From the NCBI GenBank assembly GCA_934525405.1, contig CAKSZF010000102.1, positions 1-5,161 of the forward strand: a stretch of DNA of 5,161 nt. Direction: 5' to 3'. The stretch is from an uncultured Faecalibacterium sp. GTDB lineage: Bacteria; Bacillota; Clostridia; Oscillospirales; Ruminococcaceae. Within the stretch, counting starts at the first letter, position 1; each line of letters begins with the position of its first letter. Shown piece after piece: positions 1-5,161 of this stretch. The notes beneath the pieces are model-generated. The model was not told where the DNA came from. It worked only from the letters and a program-made list of their open reading frames with translations, and did not search any database. The position numbers were made by a program, and so were the translations under genes.

Positions 1-458
1 TCGGTGCACTCTTCGCCCACCTTTTTCAGGATCTTCTCCTTGCCCTTTTCAAACAGGTAGGTGGTGTAGCTGCCCTCCGTGGGGGTATCCTTGCGGCCCT
101 TGATGAGGTTATACAGCCCCTGCCAGCTGAACTGCTTCAGCTCCGGGGAGACATACACTTCGTTGAAAAAGCAGCTCTCTGCCCCGGTGTGGCAGGCGGG
201 GCCGTCCTTTACCACCTCTACCACCAGCGCATCGGCGTCGCAGTCGGCGGTAATGGACACCACCCGCTGCACATTGCCGCTGGTCTCGCCCTTGCGCCAG
301 ATCTCCTGACGGCTGCGGCTCCAGAACACGGTGCGCCCCTCGGCAATGGTCAGCGCCAGCGTTTCGGCGTTCATGTAGGCAAGGGTGAGCACCTGCTTTG
401 TGTAGTGATCCTGCACGATGGCGGGGATCAGGCCTTTTTCATCAAATTTCAGTTCCAT
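1..458 (-). CDS. hisIE: Bifunctional phosphoribosyl-AMP cyclohydrolase / phosphoribosyl-ATP pyrophosphatase HisIE, 3' end off the window
   Basis: This gene is cut by the window edge: 152 codons plus two bases are present, with no stop. Residues about 1-105 are the HisI cyclohydrolase domain, which opens the ring of PR-AMP to give ProFAR. It shows FWSRSR (45-50), W-x-KGETSGN (54-62) and the three zinc cysteines C73 (in DCDAD), C89 (in ACHTG) and C96 (in SCF), spaced 16 and 7 apart as in characterised HisI proteins. From about residue 108 the HisE domain begins, which removes pyrophosphate from PR-ATP. It shows LIKGRK (118-123), SYTTYLF (130-136) and KKVGEE (145-150), and is cut before its end. 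The HisI-HisE fusion is the common bacterial form. The ATG at 458 has GGAGGGAG upstream (466-473). It is the last visible gene of the operon, 79 nt after hisF, and a candidate promoter lies in that gap. An intact C-terminus cannot be confirmed. Confidence 0.95.
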   Translation of the reverse strand, partial: MELKFDEKGLIPAIVQDHYTKQVLTLAYMNAETLALTIAEGRTVFWSRSRQEIWRKGETSGNVQRVVSITADCDADALVVEVVKDGPACHTGAESCFFNEVYVSPELKQFSWQGLYNLIKGRKDTPTEGSYTTYLFEKGKEKILKKVGEECT

Positions 459-492
459 GACGGTTCTCCCTCCCCGGATGGGGATATTGTGT

Positions 493-521
493 ATTTTATC
501 GTATTCAAGATAAAAATGCAA
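493..521 (-). promoter_or_regulatory. Candidate internal sigma-A promoter upstream of hisIE
   Basis: On the minus strand there is a -35-like TTGCAT (516-521, three of six matches to TTGACA), a 17-nt spacer, and a -10-like TAAAAT (493-498, five of six matches to TATAAT). Transcription would start near 486, about 28 nt before the hisIE ATG, leaving room for the ribosome binding site at 466-473. The gap is sharply AT-rich compared with the G+C-rich genes on both sides, which fits a promoter, although AT-rich DNA also yields such matches by chance. I see no hairpin with a T-run here, so nothing indicates that the operon terminates before hisIE. Confidence 0.4.
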
Positions 522-537
522 GGTGTTTTTGTGTTTT

Positions 538-1293
538 TTACAGCCGCATCTCCACGCCGTTGGCGTTCAGGTACTCCTTCAGCTCCCGGATACCCAGCAG
601 CTTCTGGTGGAAGATGCCCGCCGCCAGCCCGGCGTCGATGCCCTTGTGGTGGAACAGCTCCAGAAAATCCTCTTTTTTGCCCGCGCCGCCGCTGGCAATG
701 ATGGGGATATTCACCCGGGCAGCCACCGCGTCCAGCATTTCAAGGTCGAAGCCGTTGCGCACGCCGTCGGTGTCGATGCTGTTCAGGCATATTTCGCCCG
801 CGCCGTGGGCGGCGCACCAGCTGATCCAGTCCAGCGCATCCCGGCCGGTATCCTCGCGCCCGCCCTTGGCGAACACCCGGAACTGTCCGTTCACCCGCTT
901 CACGTCTGCGGAAAGCACCACGCACTGGTCGCCGTAGCGCTGCGCGGCGGCGGGGATGAGCCCGGGGTCCTTCAGTGCGCCGGAGTTGACGCTTACCTTA
1001 TCTGCGCCGCATTTCAGCACCCGGTCAAAATCGTCCAGTGTGTTGATGCCGCCGCCCACGGTCAGAGGGATAAAAATTTCTCCCGCTACCCGGGTCAGGA
1101 TGTCGGTAAAGAGGGCACGTCCCTCAAAGCTGGCGGTGATATCGTAAAACACCAGCTCGTCCGCCCCGGCGGCGTTGTACAGCCGTGCCATCTCCACCGG
1201 GTCGGCTACGTCCTTGATGCCCTCAAAGTTCGTGCCCTTGACCACCCGGCCATCGCGCACGTCCAGACAGGGGATGATGCGTTTGGTTATCAT
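538..1293 (-). CDS. hisF: Imidazole glycerol phosphate synthase, cyclase subunit HisF
   Basis: HisF is the cytoplasmic (beta/alpha)8-barrel subunit that uses ammonia from HisH to convert PRFAR to imidazole glycerol phosphate and AICAR. The 251-residue length is normal for the family. The two catalytic aspartates fall exactly at family positions: D11 in PCLDV and D130 in SADVKR. Phosphate-binding segments are VGGGI (79-83), VNSGA (102-106), D176-G177 in SIDTDG, and SGGAG (201-205). The segment after D130 keeps the KGGREDTG loop. The ATG at 1293 has GAGGGAG upstream (1298-1304) and begins 15 nt after the hisA stop, so it lies in the same transcript as hisA. The motif AAGIFH (224-229) has Gly where Ser is common. 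This is minor and should not impair function. Confidence 0.98.
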   Translation of the reverse strand: MITKRIIPCLDVRDGRVVKGTNFEGIKDVADPVEMARLYNAAGADELVFYDITASFEGRALFTDILTRVAGEIFIPLTVGGGINTLDDFDRVLKCGADKVSVNSGALKDPGLIPAAAQRYGDQCVVLSADVKRVNGQFRVFAKGGREDTGRDALDWISWCAAHGAGEICLNSIDTDGVRNGFDLEMLDAVAARVNIPIIASGGAGKKEDFLELFHHKGIDAGLAAGIFHQKLLGIRELKEYLNANGVEMRL

Positions 1294-1308
1294 AAAGCTC
1301 CCTCTTTC

Positions 1309-2028
1309 TCAGTCCTGCACCAACTGCACGCAGCGGGCAAGGTCCAGCGCACCGGTGTACAAACTTTTGCCCAGAATCGCCGCTGCCGTACCCATCTGCT
1401 GCAATTCCAGCAGCTCGCCCTCGGAGGAGATGCCGCCGCTTGCTGTAAAGGCCACCCCGGGCACTTCTGCCGCTAATTGGCGATACAGGGCAAGGTTCGT
1501 GCCCTGCATCGCGCCGTCACAGGCAATGTCGGTGTAGATGATGGCGGTGCAGCCGGCCTCTGCCAGCCGCTTGCAGAAGGCTACGCCCGGCTCGGCGCTG
1601 ACCTCCTTCCAGCCGTGGATGGCAACATAGCCGTCCTTGGCATCCACGCCCACGGCGATCTTGTCGCCGTATTTTTGCAGCATCCGGGCGGTAAAGGCAA
1701 AATCCGTCACCGCCACGCTGCCCAGAATGCAGCGCCCCACCCCGAGGGAGAGGTATTTTTCAATGCGCTCCTCGGTGCGGATGCCGCCGCCTACCTCGAT
1801 GTACAAGCCGCCCTGCTTTGCCAGCGCGGCAATGGTGTCGTAGTTGGAAAGGGTGCCGTCCTTGGCACCGTCCAGGTCCACCACATGAAGATTTTTTGCC
1901 CCGGCGGCTACAAAGCTGCGCGCCTGTGCACAGGGGTCCTGCCCGTAAACGGTCATGCGGTCGTAGTCGCCCTGTGTTAGGCGCACCACCTGCCCGCCCC
2001 GCAGGTCAATGGCTGGAAATAATTGCAT
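1309..2028 (-). CDS. hisA: Phosphoribosylformimino-5-aminoimidazole carboxamide ribotide isomerase HisA
   Basis: HisA catalyses the Amadori rearrangement of ProFAR to PRFAR, the substrate of HisHF. The 239-residue protein has the normal HisA length and (beta/alpha)8-barrel motifs: FPAIDLRGG (4-12) with catalytic D8, VDLDGAKDG (50-58), VGGGIR (79-84), ILGSVAV (101-107), GVDAKDG (127-133) with catalytic D129, YTDI (165-168) with D171 nearby, and TASGGISS (195-202). The start is the ATG at 2028. Family proteins begin at this point, and AGGAG (2035-2039) lies 6 nt upstream. The frame stays open for 27 more codons, back to an ATG at 2109, but those codons lie mostly in the intergenic repeat and have no family similarity. 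The gene is separated from hisH by that repeat and followed closely by hisF. Confidence 0.98.
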   Translation of the reverse strand: MQLFPAIDLRGGQVVRLTQGDYDRMTVYGQDPCAQARSFVAAGAKNLHVVDLDGAKDGTLSNYDTIAALAKQGGLYIEVGGGIRTEERIEKYLSLGVGRCILGSVAVTDFAFTARMLQKYGDKIAVGVDAKDGYVAIHGWKEVSAEPGVAFCKRLAEAGCTAIIYTDIACDGAMQGTNLALYRQLAAEVPGVAFTASGGISSEGELLELQQMGTAAAILGKSLYTGALDLARCVQLVQD

Positions 2029-2034
2029 GGTTTT

Positions 2035-2039
2035 CTCCT
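2035..2039 (-). promoter_or_regulatory. Ribosome binding site of hisA, just outside the inserted element
   Basis: AGGAG lies 6 nt before the hisA ATG. It fixes the start at 2028 and sits 3 bp outside the left boundary of the element (2043), so the insertion left the translation signal intact. Confidence 0.8.
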
Positions 2040-2042
2040 TTA

Positions 2043-2060
2043 GCGTCCTCGCCCTCTCAG
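2043..2060 (+). repeat. Left terminal inverted repeat of the hisH-hisA element
   Basis: This arm reads GCGTCCTCGCCCTCTCAG. It is complementary to 2197-2214 except at 2046 and 2047. The hisA-proximal end lies 14 nt from the hisA start codon. Confidence 0.85.
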
Positions 2061-2080
2061 TCAAACCCTGCGGGTTTGAC
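2060..2080. repeat. Hairpin 1 of the element
   Basis: A 9-bp perfect stem, GTCAAACCC (2060-2068) with GGGTTTGAC (2072-2080), encloses the 3-nt loop TGC. No T-run follows on either strand, so it does not look like an intrinsic terminator. Confidence 0.85.
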
Positions 2081-2081
2081 A

Positions 2082-2100
2082 GCTCTCCCAAAGGGAGAGC
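2082..2100. repeat. Hairpin 2 of the element
   Basis: An 8-bp perfect stem, GCTCTCCC (2082-2089) with GGGAGAGC (2093-2100), encloses an AAA loop (TTT in the operon transcript). It resembles hairpin 3 in stem sequence and size, making the element roughly symmetrical. No T-run follows. Confidence 0.85.
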
Positions 2101-2163
2101 CAAGAGCACTGCCGGAAACTTTCTTATTGAACCTAAAGCTTCAGCAACGAGCCTTAGACCCTG

Positions 2164-2182
2164 GCTCCCCCTTCGGGGGAGC
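2164..2182. repeat. Hairpin 3 of the element
   Basis: An 8-bp perfect stem, GCTCCCCC (2164-2171) with GGGGGAGC (2175-2182), encloses the loop TTC, which is GAA in the operon transcript. The stem is almost all G:C and should be very stable. GAGCC at 2149-2153 could pair alternatively with GGCTC at 2163-2167, so a second fold is possible. Confidence 0.85.
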
Positions 2183-2183
2183 T

Positions 2184-2197
2184 GGCGCGGGAGCGCC
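2184..2197. repeat. Hairpin 4 of the element
   Basis: A short 5-bp stem, GGCGC (2184-2188) with GCGCC (2193-2197), encloses the loop GGGA. It abuts the right terminal repeat and is the shorter counterpart of hairpin 1 next to the left repeat. Confidence 0.7.
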
Positions 2198-2214
2198 TGA
2201 GAGGGCGAGCCCGC
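2197..2214 (+). repeat. Right terminal inverted repeat of the hisH-hisA element
   Basis: This arm reads CTGAGAGGGCGAGCCCGC, the inverse partner of 2043-2060. It directly abuts the hisH stop codon at 2215-2217. Confidence 0.85.
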
Positions 2215-2823
2215 TTACAATTCGCTGAACGCCTTGAGAATCCGCAGCCCGGTGTCACCGCTCTTTTCCGGGTGGAACTGGGTGCCGTACACCCGCCCCG
2301 CCCGCACCGCGCCGGTGACCGGGATGGAATAATCGCTGACGGCAAGGGTGCTTTCGGCGCAGTTTTTGCCGTAGTAGCTGTGGACGTAGTACACATACTC
2401 GCCTTCGCGGATGTACCGGAACAGCGGGTCGTCCTTTACGATGTGCAAGGCGTTCCAGCCCATCTGCGGCACCTTCAGCCCTTTGTCCGTAAGGTCGGGT
2501 CCCAGCGGGCAGACCTCGCCTTTGATAAAGCCCAGCCCGGCGTGCTCGCCGTATTCGTAGCTTTTTTCAAACAGCAGCTGCATCCCAAGGCAGATGCCCA
2601 GCAGCGGCTTGTGCTCTGCCTGCTCTTTCAGCACCGGCACAAGGCCGGTGGCGGTAAGCTTTGCCATGGCATCCCCGAATGCGCCCACCCCCGGCAGGAT
2701 AAGCCGGTCTGCGGCGCGGAGGGTATCGGCGTCGGCGGTGACCACTGCCTGCTGCCCCAGCTGCTGCAAGCTGGAGCGCAGGCTGAACAGGTTGCCCACG
2801 CCGTAATCAAGAATGGCGATCAT
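2215..2823 (-). CDS. hisH: Imidazole glycerol phosphate synthase, glutamine amidotransferase subunit HisH
   Basis: HisH is the class I glutaminase subunit that hydrolyses glutamine and channels ammonia to HisF. The 202-residue length is normal. The catalytic triad is visible: nucleophile C78 in GICLGMQ (76-82), and H184 and E186 in QFHPEKSG. The oxyanion region PGVGAFG (44-50) and the N-terminal LDYGVGN (5-11) are also typical, as is the PQMGWN (119-124) interface segment. The ATG at 2823 overlaps the hisB stop in ATGA, which suggests translational coupling. The frame is open back to about 3015, but that stretch overlaps hisB and has no HisH character, so the short start is right. The TAA stop directly adjoins the inserted element. 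Partner HisF is encoded two genes downstream. Confidence 0.98.
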   Translation of the reverse strand: MIAILDYGVGNLFSLRSSLQQLGQQAVVTADADTLRAADRLILPGVGAFGDAMAKLTATGLVPVLKEQAEHKPLLGICLGMQLLFEKSYEYGEHAGLGFIKGEVCPLGPDLTDKGLKVPQMGWNALHIVKDDPLFRYIREGEYVYYVHSYYGKNCAESTLAVSDYSIPVTGAVRAGRVYGTQFHPEKSGDTGLRILKAFSEL

Positions 2824-3416
2824 ACCAGCAGTCCTTTCGTGGAGGGAATCTCGTCCCGGTGTGCCGCGTCGATGCGCACGGCTTCGGCCAGCGCGTGGCC
2901 CGCGCCCTTGAAGCAGGCTTCCAGAATGTGGTGGCTGTTCTCGCCCGCAAACTGCACAAAATGGACGGTGGCGGGCACGCTGCGGGCAAAGCCGTACCAG
3001 AACTCCTTGGCGCACTCCACGTCAAAATCGCCCACCTTTTCGGTCTGGCAGCGGATGTCCCAGTTCAGGGTGCACCGCCCGGAAAGATCCACCGCGCACA
3101 GCACCAGCGCCTCGTCCATGGGCAGGTGGAAGCTGCCGTAGCGGCAGATGCCGCGCATCTCGCCCAGCGCCCGGGCAAAGGCCTGCCCCAGCGCAATGCC
3201 CACGTCCTCGGTGGTGTGGTGGTAGTCCACCTGCACATCGCCGTGGCAGGTGAGCACCAGATCAAACCGTCCGTGCCGGGCAAACAGTTCCAGCATGTGG
3301 TTCAGAAAGCCGCATCCGGTATCGATCTCGTAGCGGCCGGTGCCGTCCAGATCAAGGGTCAGCTCGATCTGGGTCTCGTTGGTGCTGCGTTCCAGCGTTA
3401 CCATGCGCTCTGCCAT
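2820..3416 (-). CDS. hisB: Imidazoleglycerol-phosphate dehydratase HisB (monofunctional)
   Basis: HisB removes water from imidazole glycerol phosphate to give imidazole acetol-phosphate, using manganese sites. With the ATG at 3416 the protein has 198 residues, the size of a dehydratase alone, with no HAD phosphatase domain. Visible motifs are RSTNET (10-15), TGCGFLNHML (33-42), the metal-binding YHHTTED (65-71), PMDEAL (99-104), the second metal motif NSHHILEACFK (160-170) and the C-terminal PSTKGLL (191-197). The family motif FLDHML reads FLNHML here. That position varies in other Firmicutes HisB proteins, so activity is expected. A GTG at 3422, overlapping the hisC stop as GTGA, is an alternative start, but it would sit only 1 nt from the GGAGG at 3424-3428. 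The ATG is 7 nt from it and matches the family N-terminus MAER. The stop overlaps hisH by 4 nt. Confidence 0.97.
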   Translation of the reverse strand: MAERMVTLERSTNETQIELTLDLDGTGRYEIDTGCGFLNHMLELFARHGRFDLVLTCHGDVQVDYHHTTEDVGIALGQAFARALGEMRGICRYGSFHLPMDEALVLCAVDLSGRCTLNWDIRCQTEKVGDFDVECAKEFWYGFARSVPATVHFVQFAGENSHHILEACFKGAGHALAEAVRIDAAHRDEIPSTKGLLV

Positions 3417-3418
3417 TG

Positions 3419-4480
3419 TCACACCTCCAGTATTTTGTCCACAGCGTCCATCAGTGCCTGCATCTGCTCCGGCGTGCCGATGGTGATGCGCAGCCAGTTT
3501 TCAATGCGCGGCGCATCAAAATGCCGCACCAGAATGCCGTTTTTCTTTAACTTTTTGTATAACACGCCGCCGTTTATCCGTTTTGTGCTGGCAAATACAA
3601 AGTTTGCGCGGCTGTCCAGCACGGTAAAGCCCCGGTCGGTCAGCTGCTGCATCGTCCATGCGCGGGTGTCCATAATGGCGGCGCGGGTCTTTTCAAAGTA
3701 GGCGGTATCTTCCAGCGCAGCCTGCCCGGCTTTCAGGGTCAGGCGGTTGATGTTGTAGGGGTTCAGGCTGAACTTGACCCGGTTCAGGTCAGCGATCAGC
3801 GCCGCGTTGCCCATGGCAAGCCCAAGCCGCGCCCCCGCCAGCTGCCGGGATTTGGAGAAGGTCTGCACCACCAGCAGGTTTTCGTATTGGTCAATTAAAG
3901 GCACACAGCTCTCGCCGCCAAAGTCCACATAGGCTTCGTCCACAATGACCACGCTGTCCGGGTTCGCCTGCAAAATGCCCTCGATGGCCTCCCGGGGCAG
4001 GCACAGCCCGGTGGGAGCGTTGGGGTTTGCGATGACGATGGTCTCGTGCAGGCCGTGGTAATCGGCGGGGTCAAGGGTGAAGTCCTCTTTTAACGGAATG
4101 ATATGGGTGGGGATGTGCAGCAGACCGCACCACACGCCGTAGCAGCCGTAGGTGATATCCGCAAAGGCCAGCGGGTGGCTCTCGTCACAGAAAGCCCGCA
4201 GCGCAAAGAACAGGTTCTCGTCGCTGCCGTTGCCGGGCATGACCTGGGAAGGCTGCAAGCCGAAATGCGCCGCTGCCGTGCGCAGCAGCTGGGCACAGGC
4301 GGGGTCGGAGTAAAGGCGCAGCTTTTCCACCTCGGCTTCGCTTACGGCTGCCACCACCCGGGGCGACGGCAGATAGGGGCTTTCGTTGGTATTCAGTTTG
4401 ATGTACTGCTGATCCTGCGGCTGCTCTCCGGGCGTGTAGGGGGTGACAGCGGACAGGGCAGGGGAAAGAAAACGGCTCAT
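3419..4480 (-). CDS. hisC: Histidinol-phosphate aminotransferase HisC
   Basis: HisC is a PLP-dependent fold type I enzyme that transfers an amino group from glutamate to imidazole acetol-phosphate, forming histidinol phosphate. The 353-residue length is typical. In order, the sequence shows LNTNESPY (29-36), GNGSDE (83-88) for PLP phosphate, NPNAPTG (152-158), VDEAYVDF (180-187) with D181 and Y184 contacting the cofactor, the Schiff-base lysine K210 in TFSKSRQLAGARLG (207-220) with R218, and the substrate-carboxylate arginine R331 in LRITIG. The ATG at 4480 has GAGGA (4488-4492) 7 nt upstream and lies 12 nt after the hisD stop. The gene ends within the hisB translation start region. HisC and related aromatic aminotransferases resemble each other, but the operon setting settles the assignment. 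Confidence 0.97.
   Translation of the reverse strand: MSRFLSPALSAVTPYTPGEQPQDQQYIKLNTNESPYLPSPRVVAAVSEAEVEKLRLYSDPACAQLLRTAAAHFGLQPSQVMPGNGSDENLFFALRAFCDESHPLAFADITYGCYGVWCGLLHIPTHIIPLKEDFTLDPADYHGLHETIVIANPNAPTGLCLPREAIEGILQANPDSVVIVDEAYVDFGGESCVPLIDQYENLLVVQTFSKSRQLAGARLGLAMGNAALIADLNRVKFSLNPYNINRLTLKAGQAALEDTAYFEKTRAAIMDTRAWTMQQLTDRGFTVLDSRANFVFASTKRINGGVLYKKLKKNGILVRHFDAPRIENWLRITIGTPEQMQALMDAVDKILEV
3424..3428 (-). promoter_or_regulatory. Ribosome binding site that decides the hisB start
   Basis: GGAGG lies within the last codons of hisC, 7 nt before the hisB ATG at 3416. The competing GTG at 3422 would be only 1 nt away, so the ATG is preferred. Confidence 0.75.
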
Positions 4481-4492
4481 AATGGTTTCCTC

Positions 4493-5161
4493 TTACTTCT
4501 CATACCGGATGGTCACGCTGCGGGCGTGGGCGTGCAGACCCTCGCGCTCGGCAAAGTCTGCAATGCGGGGCGCAACGGCTTCCAGCGCGTCCCGGGTGTA
4601 GTAGATGAAGCTGGACTTCTTGACGAAATCGTCCACGCCCAGCGGGCTGGAAAAGCGTGCGGTGCCGCTGGTGGGCAGGGTGTGGTTGGGGCCTGCAAAG
4701 TAATCGCCCAGCGCCTCCGGCACATTGCGGCCAAGGAAGATGCTGCCCGCGTTGCGGATCTCGTTCAGCACCCCGAAGGGGTCTTCCACGCAGACCTCCA
4801 AGTGTTCCGGCGCGATGATGTTGCAGGCCTCGATGGCCTTGTGCAGGTCGGTGCAGAGGATGATCTTGCCATTGTCGTCCACGCTGGCGCGGGCGATGGC
4901 GGCGCGGGGCAGCTGCGGGATTTGTACCTCCAGTTCTGCCTGTACCGCCTTGGCAAGGGCTGCGCTGTCGGTGACAAGCACCGGGCTTGCCAGCTTGTCG
5001 TGCTCGGCCTGACTTAACAGGTCTGCCGCCACCCACGCGGGATTGCAGCTGCCGTCTGCCAGCACCAGAATTTCGCTGGGGCCAGCGATCATATCAATGC
5101 CCACCTTGCCGAACACCTTGCGCTTGGCGGTGGCAACGTAGATGTTGCCGGGGCCTACGAT
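4493..5161 (-). CDS. hisD: Histidinol dehydrogenase HisD, C-terminal half, 5' end off the window
   Basis: HisD is a zinc enzyme that performs the last two steps, oxidising L-histidinol via histidinal to L-histidine with two NAD+. The window holds the last 222 residues, about half of a usual 430-residue protein, and the frame is open to the edge starting IVGPGNIY. Numbered within the fragment, zinc ligands are Q51 and H54 (LLSQAEHD), D178 (VDDF) and H212 (EGLHAH). The catalytic pair is E119-H120 in APEHLE. IDMIAGPSE (22-30) and NHTLPTSG (159-166) are further family motifs. A GTG codon at 5114-5116 is an internal valine, not a start, because conserved HisD sequence continues upstream of it. It ends 12 nt before hisC and is the most upstream visible gene of the operon. 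The promoter and any leader lie outside the window. Confidence 0.97.
   Translation of the reverse strand: MVGPGNIYVATAKRKVFGKVGIDMIAGPSEILVLADGSCNPAWVAADLLSQAEHDKLASPVLVTDSAALAKAVQAELEVQIPQLPRAAIARASVDDNGKIILCTDLHKAIEACNIIAPEHLEVCVEDPFGVLNEIRNAGSIFLGRNVPEALGDYFAGPNHTLPTSGTARFSSPLGVDDFVKKSSFIYYTRDALEAVAPRIADFAEREGLHAHARSVTIRYEK

Larger units (their letters stand above)
2043..2214. mobile_element. MITE-like non-coding element with terminal inverted repeats, between hisH and hisA
   Basis: This 172-bp segment fills nearly all of the 186-nt hisH-hisA gap. Its ends are inverted repeats, 2043-2060 and 2197-2214, matching at 16 of 18 positions, with the inner 13 (2048-2060 and 2197-2209) perfect. 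Each end also carries two compact hairpins, leaving a 63-nt unpaired centre (2101-2163). It has no plausible coding sequence. The trinucleotide TTA flanks both sides (2040-2042 and 2215-2217), consistent with a target duplication. Size, inverted ends, lack of coding and position in a gap between co-transcribed genes fit a miniature inverted-repeat element moved in trans. Repeats with CTCTCAG ends and GCTCTCCC or GCTCCCCC hairpins are, as I recall, abundant in Faecalibacterium-type genomes, but this was not searched. The exact boundaries are inferred, and the mobilising transposase is unknown. Confidence 0.75.

Noticed and set aside
523..1476. Plus-strand open frame of 317 codons opposite hisF and the hisA end
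   Set aside because: It is antisense to two well-supported genes. Its length follows from G+C-rich codon use on the opposite strand, and its translation has no recognisable domain.
2060..2100. Paired hairpins as a rho-independent terminator after hisH
   Set aside because: No T-run follows either stem on the coding strand, and hisA, hisF and hisIE continue in the same direction.
2029..2109. 27-codon N-terminal extension of hisA starting at an ATG at 2109
   Set aside because: The added residues come mostly from the inserted repeat. HisA proteins begin at the ATG at 2028, which has its own ribosome binding site.
2043..2214. CRISPR array, riboswitch or T-box in the hisH-hisA gap
   Set aside because: There are no regularly spaced direct repeats. 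Inverted ends plus hairpins fit a MITE-like element better, and a T-box would be expected upstream of the first gene, with a specifier and terminator not seen here.
2824..3015. 64-codon N-terminal extension of hisH
   Set aside because: It overlaps hisB in another frame and lacks HisH motifs. The ATG at 2823, in ATGA overlap with hisB, fits the family start.
2272..3141. Plus-strand open frame of 289 codons opposite hisH and hisB
   Set aside because: It is a shadow of the hisH and hisB coding strand, with no domain resemblance.
4103..5017. Plus-strand open frame of 304 codons opposite hisC and hisD
   Set aside because: It runs opposite conserved hisC and hisD motifs and crosses their junction. 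It is rich in Gly, Ala and Val as expected for an antisense shadow.

Overview
The window is most of a histidine biosynthesis operon read entirely on the minus strand. In transcription order, from high to low coordinates, the genes are hisD (5' end missing), hisC, hisB, hisH, hisA, hisF and hisIE (3' end missing). Every gene keeps the catalytic or ligand residues expected of its family. High G+C coding DNA, strong GGAGG-type ribosome binding sites and the Firmicutes-style gene order suggest a gut Clostridia of the Oscillospiraceae/Ruminococcaceae type. The style of the intergenic repeat recalls Faecalibacterium and relatives. That assignment is inference from memory and was not searched.

Layout: hisD (5161 to 4493) is followed after 12 nt by hisC (4480 to 3419). 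hisB starts 2 nt after the hisC stop and overlaps hisH by the 4-nt ATGA motif. hisH (2823 to 2215) is separated from hisA (2028 to 1309) by 186 nt, nearly all of which is a small non-coding element with terminal inverted repeats and internal hairpins. hisF (1293 to 538) follows hisA after 15 nt. A 79-nt AT-rich gap with a candidate sigma-A promoter then precedes hisIE (458 to the window edge).

Pathway: HisE and HisI carry out steps 2 and 3 (PR-ATP to PR-AMP to ProFAR), HisA isomerises ProFAR to PRFAR, and HisH plus HisF make IGP and AICAR using glutamine. HisB dehydrates IGP, HisC transaminates imidazole acetol-phosphate, and HisD oxidises histidinol to histidine. HisG/HisZ (step 1) and a histidinol-phosphate phosphatase are not in the window. 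HisB here is the monofunctional dehydratase, so the phosphatase must be a separate protein.

The biosynthetic genes are ordinary. The unusual part is the 172-bp MITE-like element between hisH and hisA. It is flanked by a 3-bp TTA repeat, one copy of which is the hisH stop codon. Removing it restores a normal tight hisH-hisA junction. No previously undescribed system was found.
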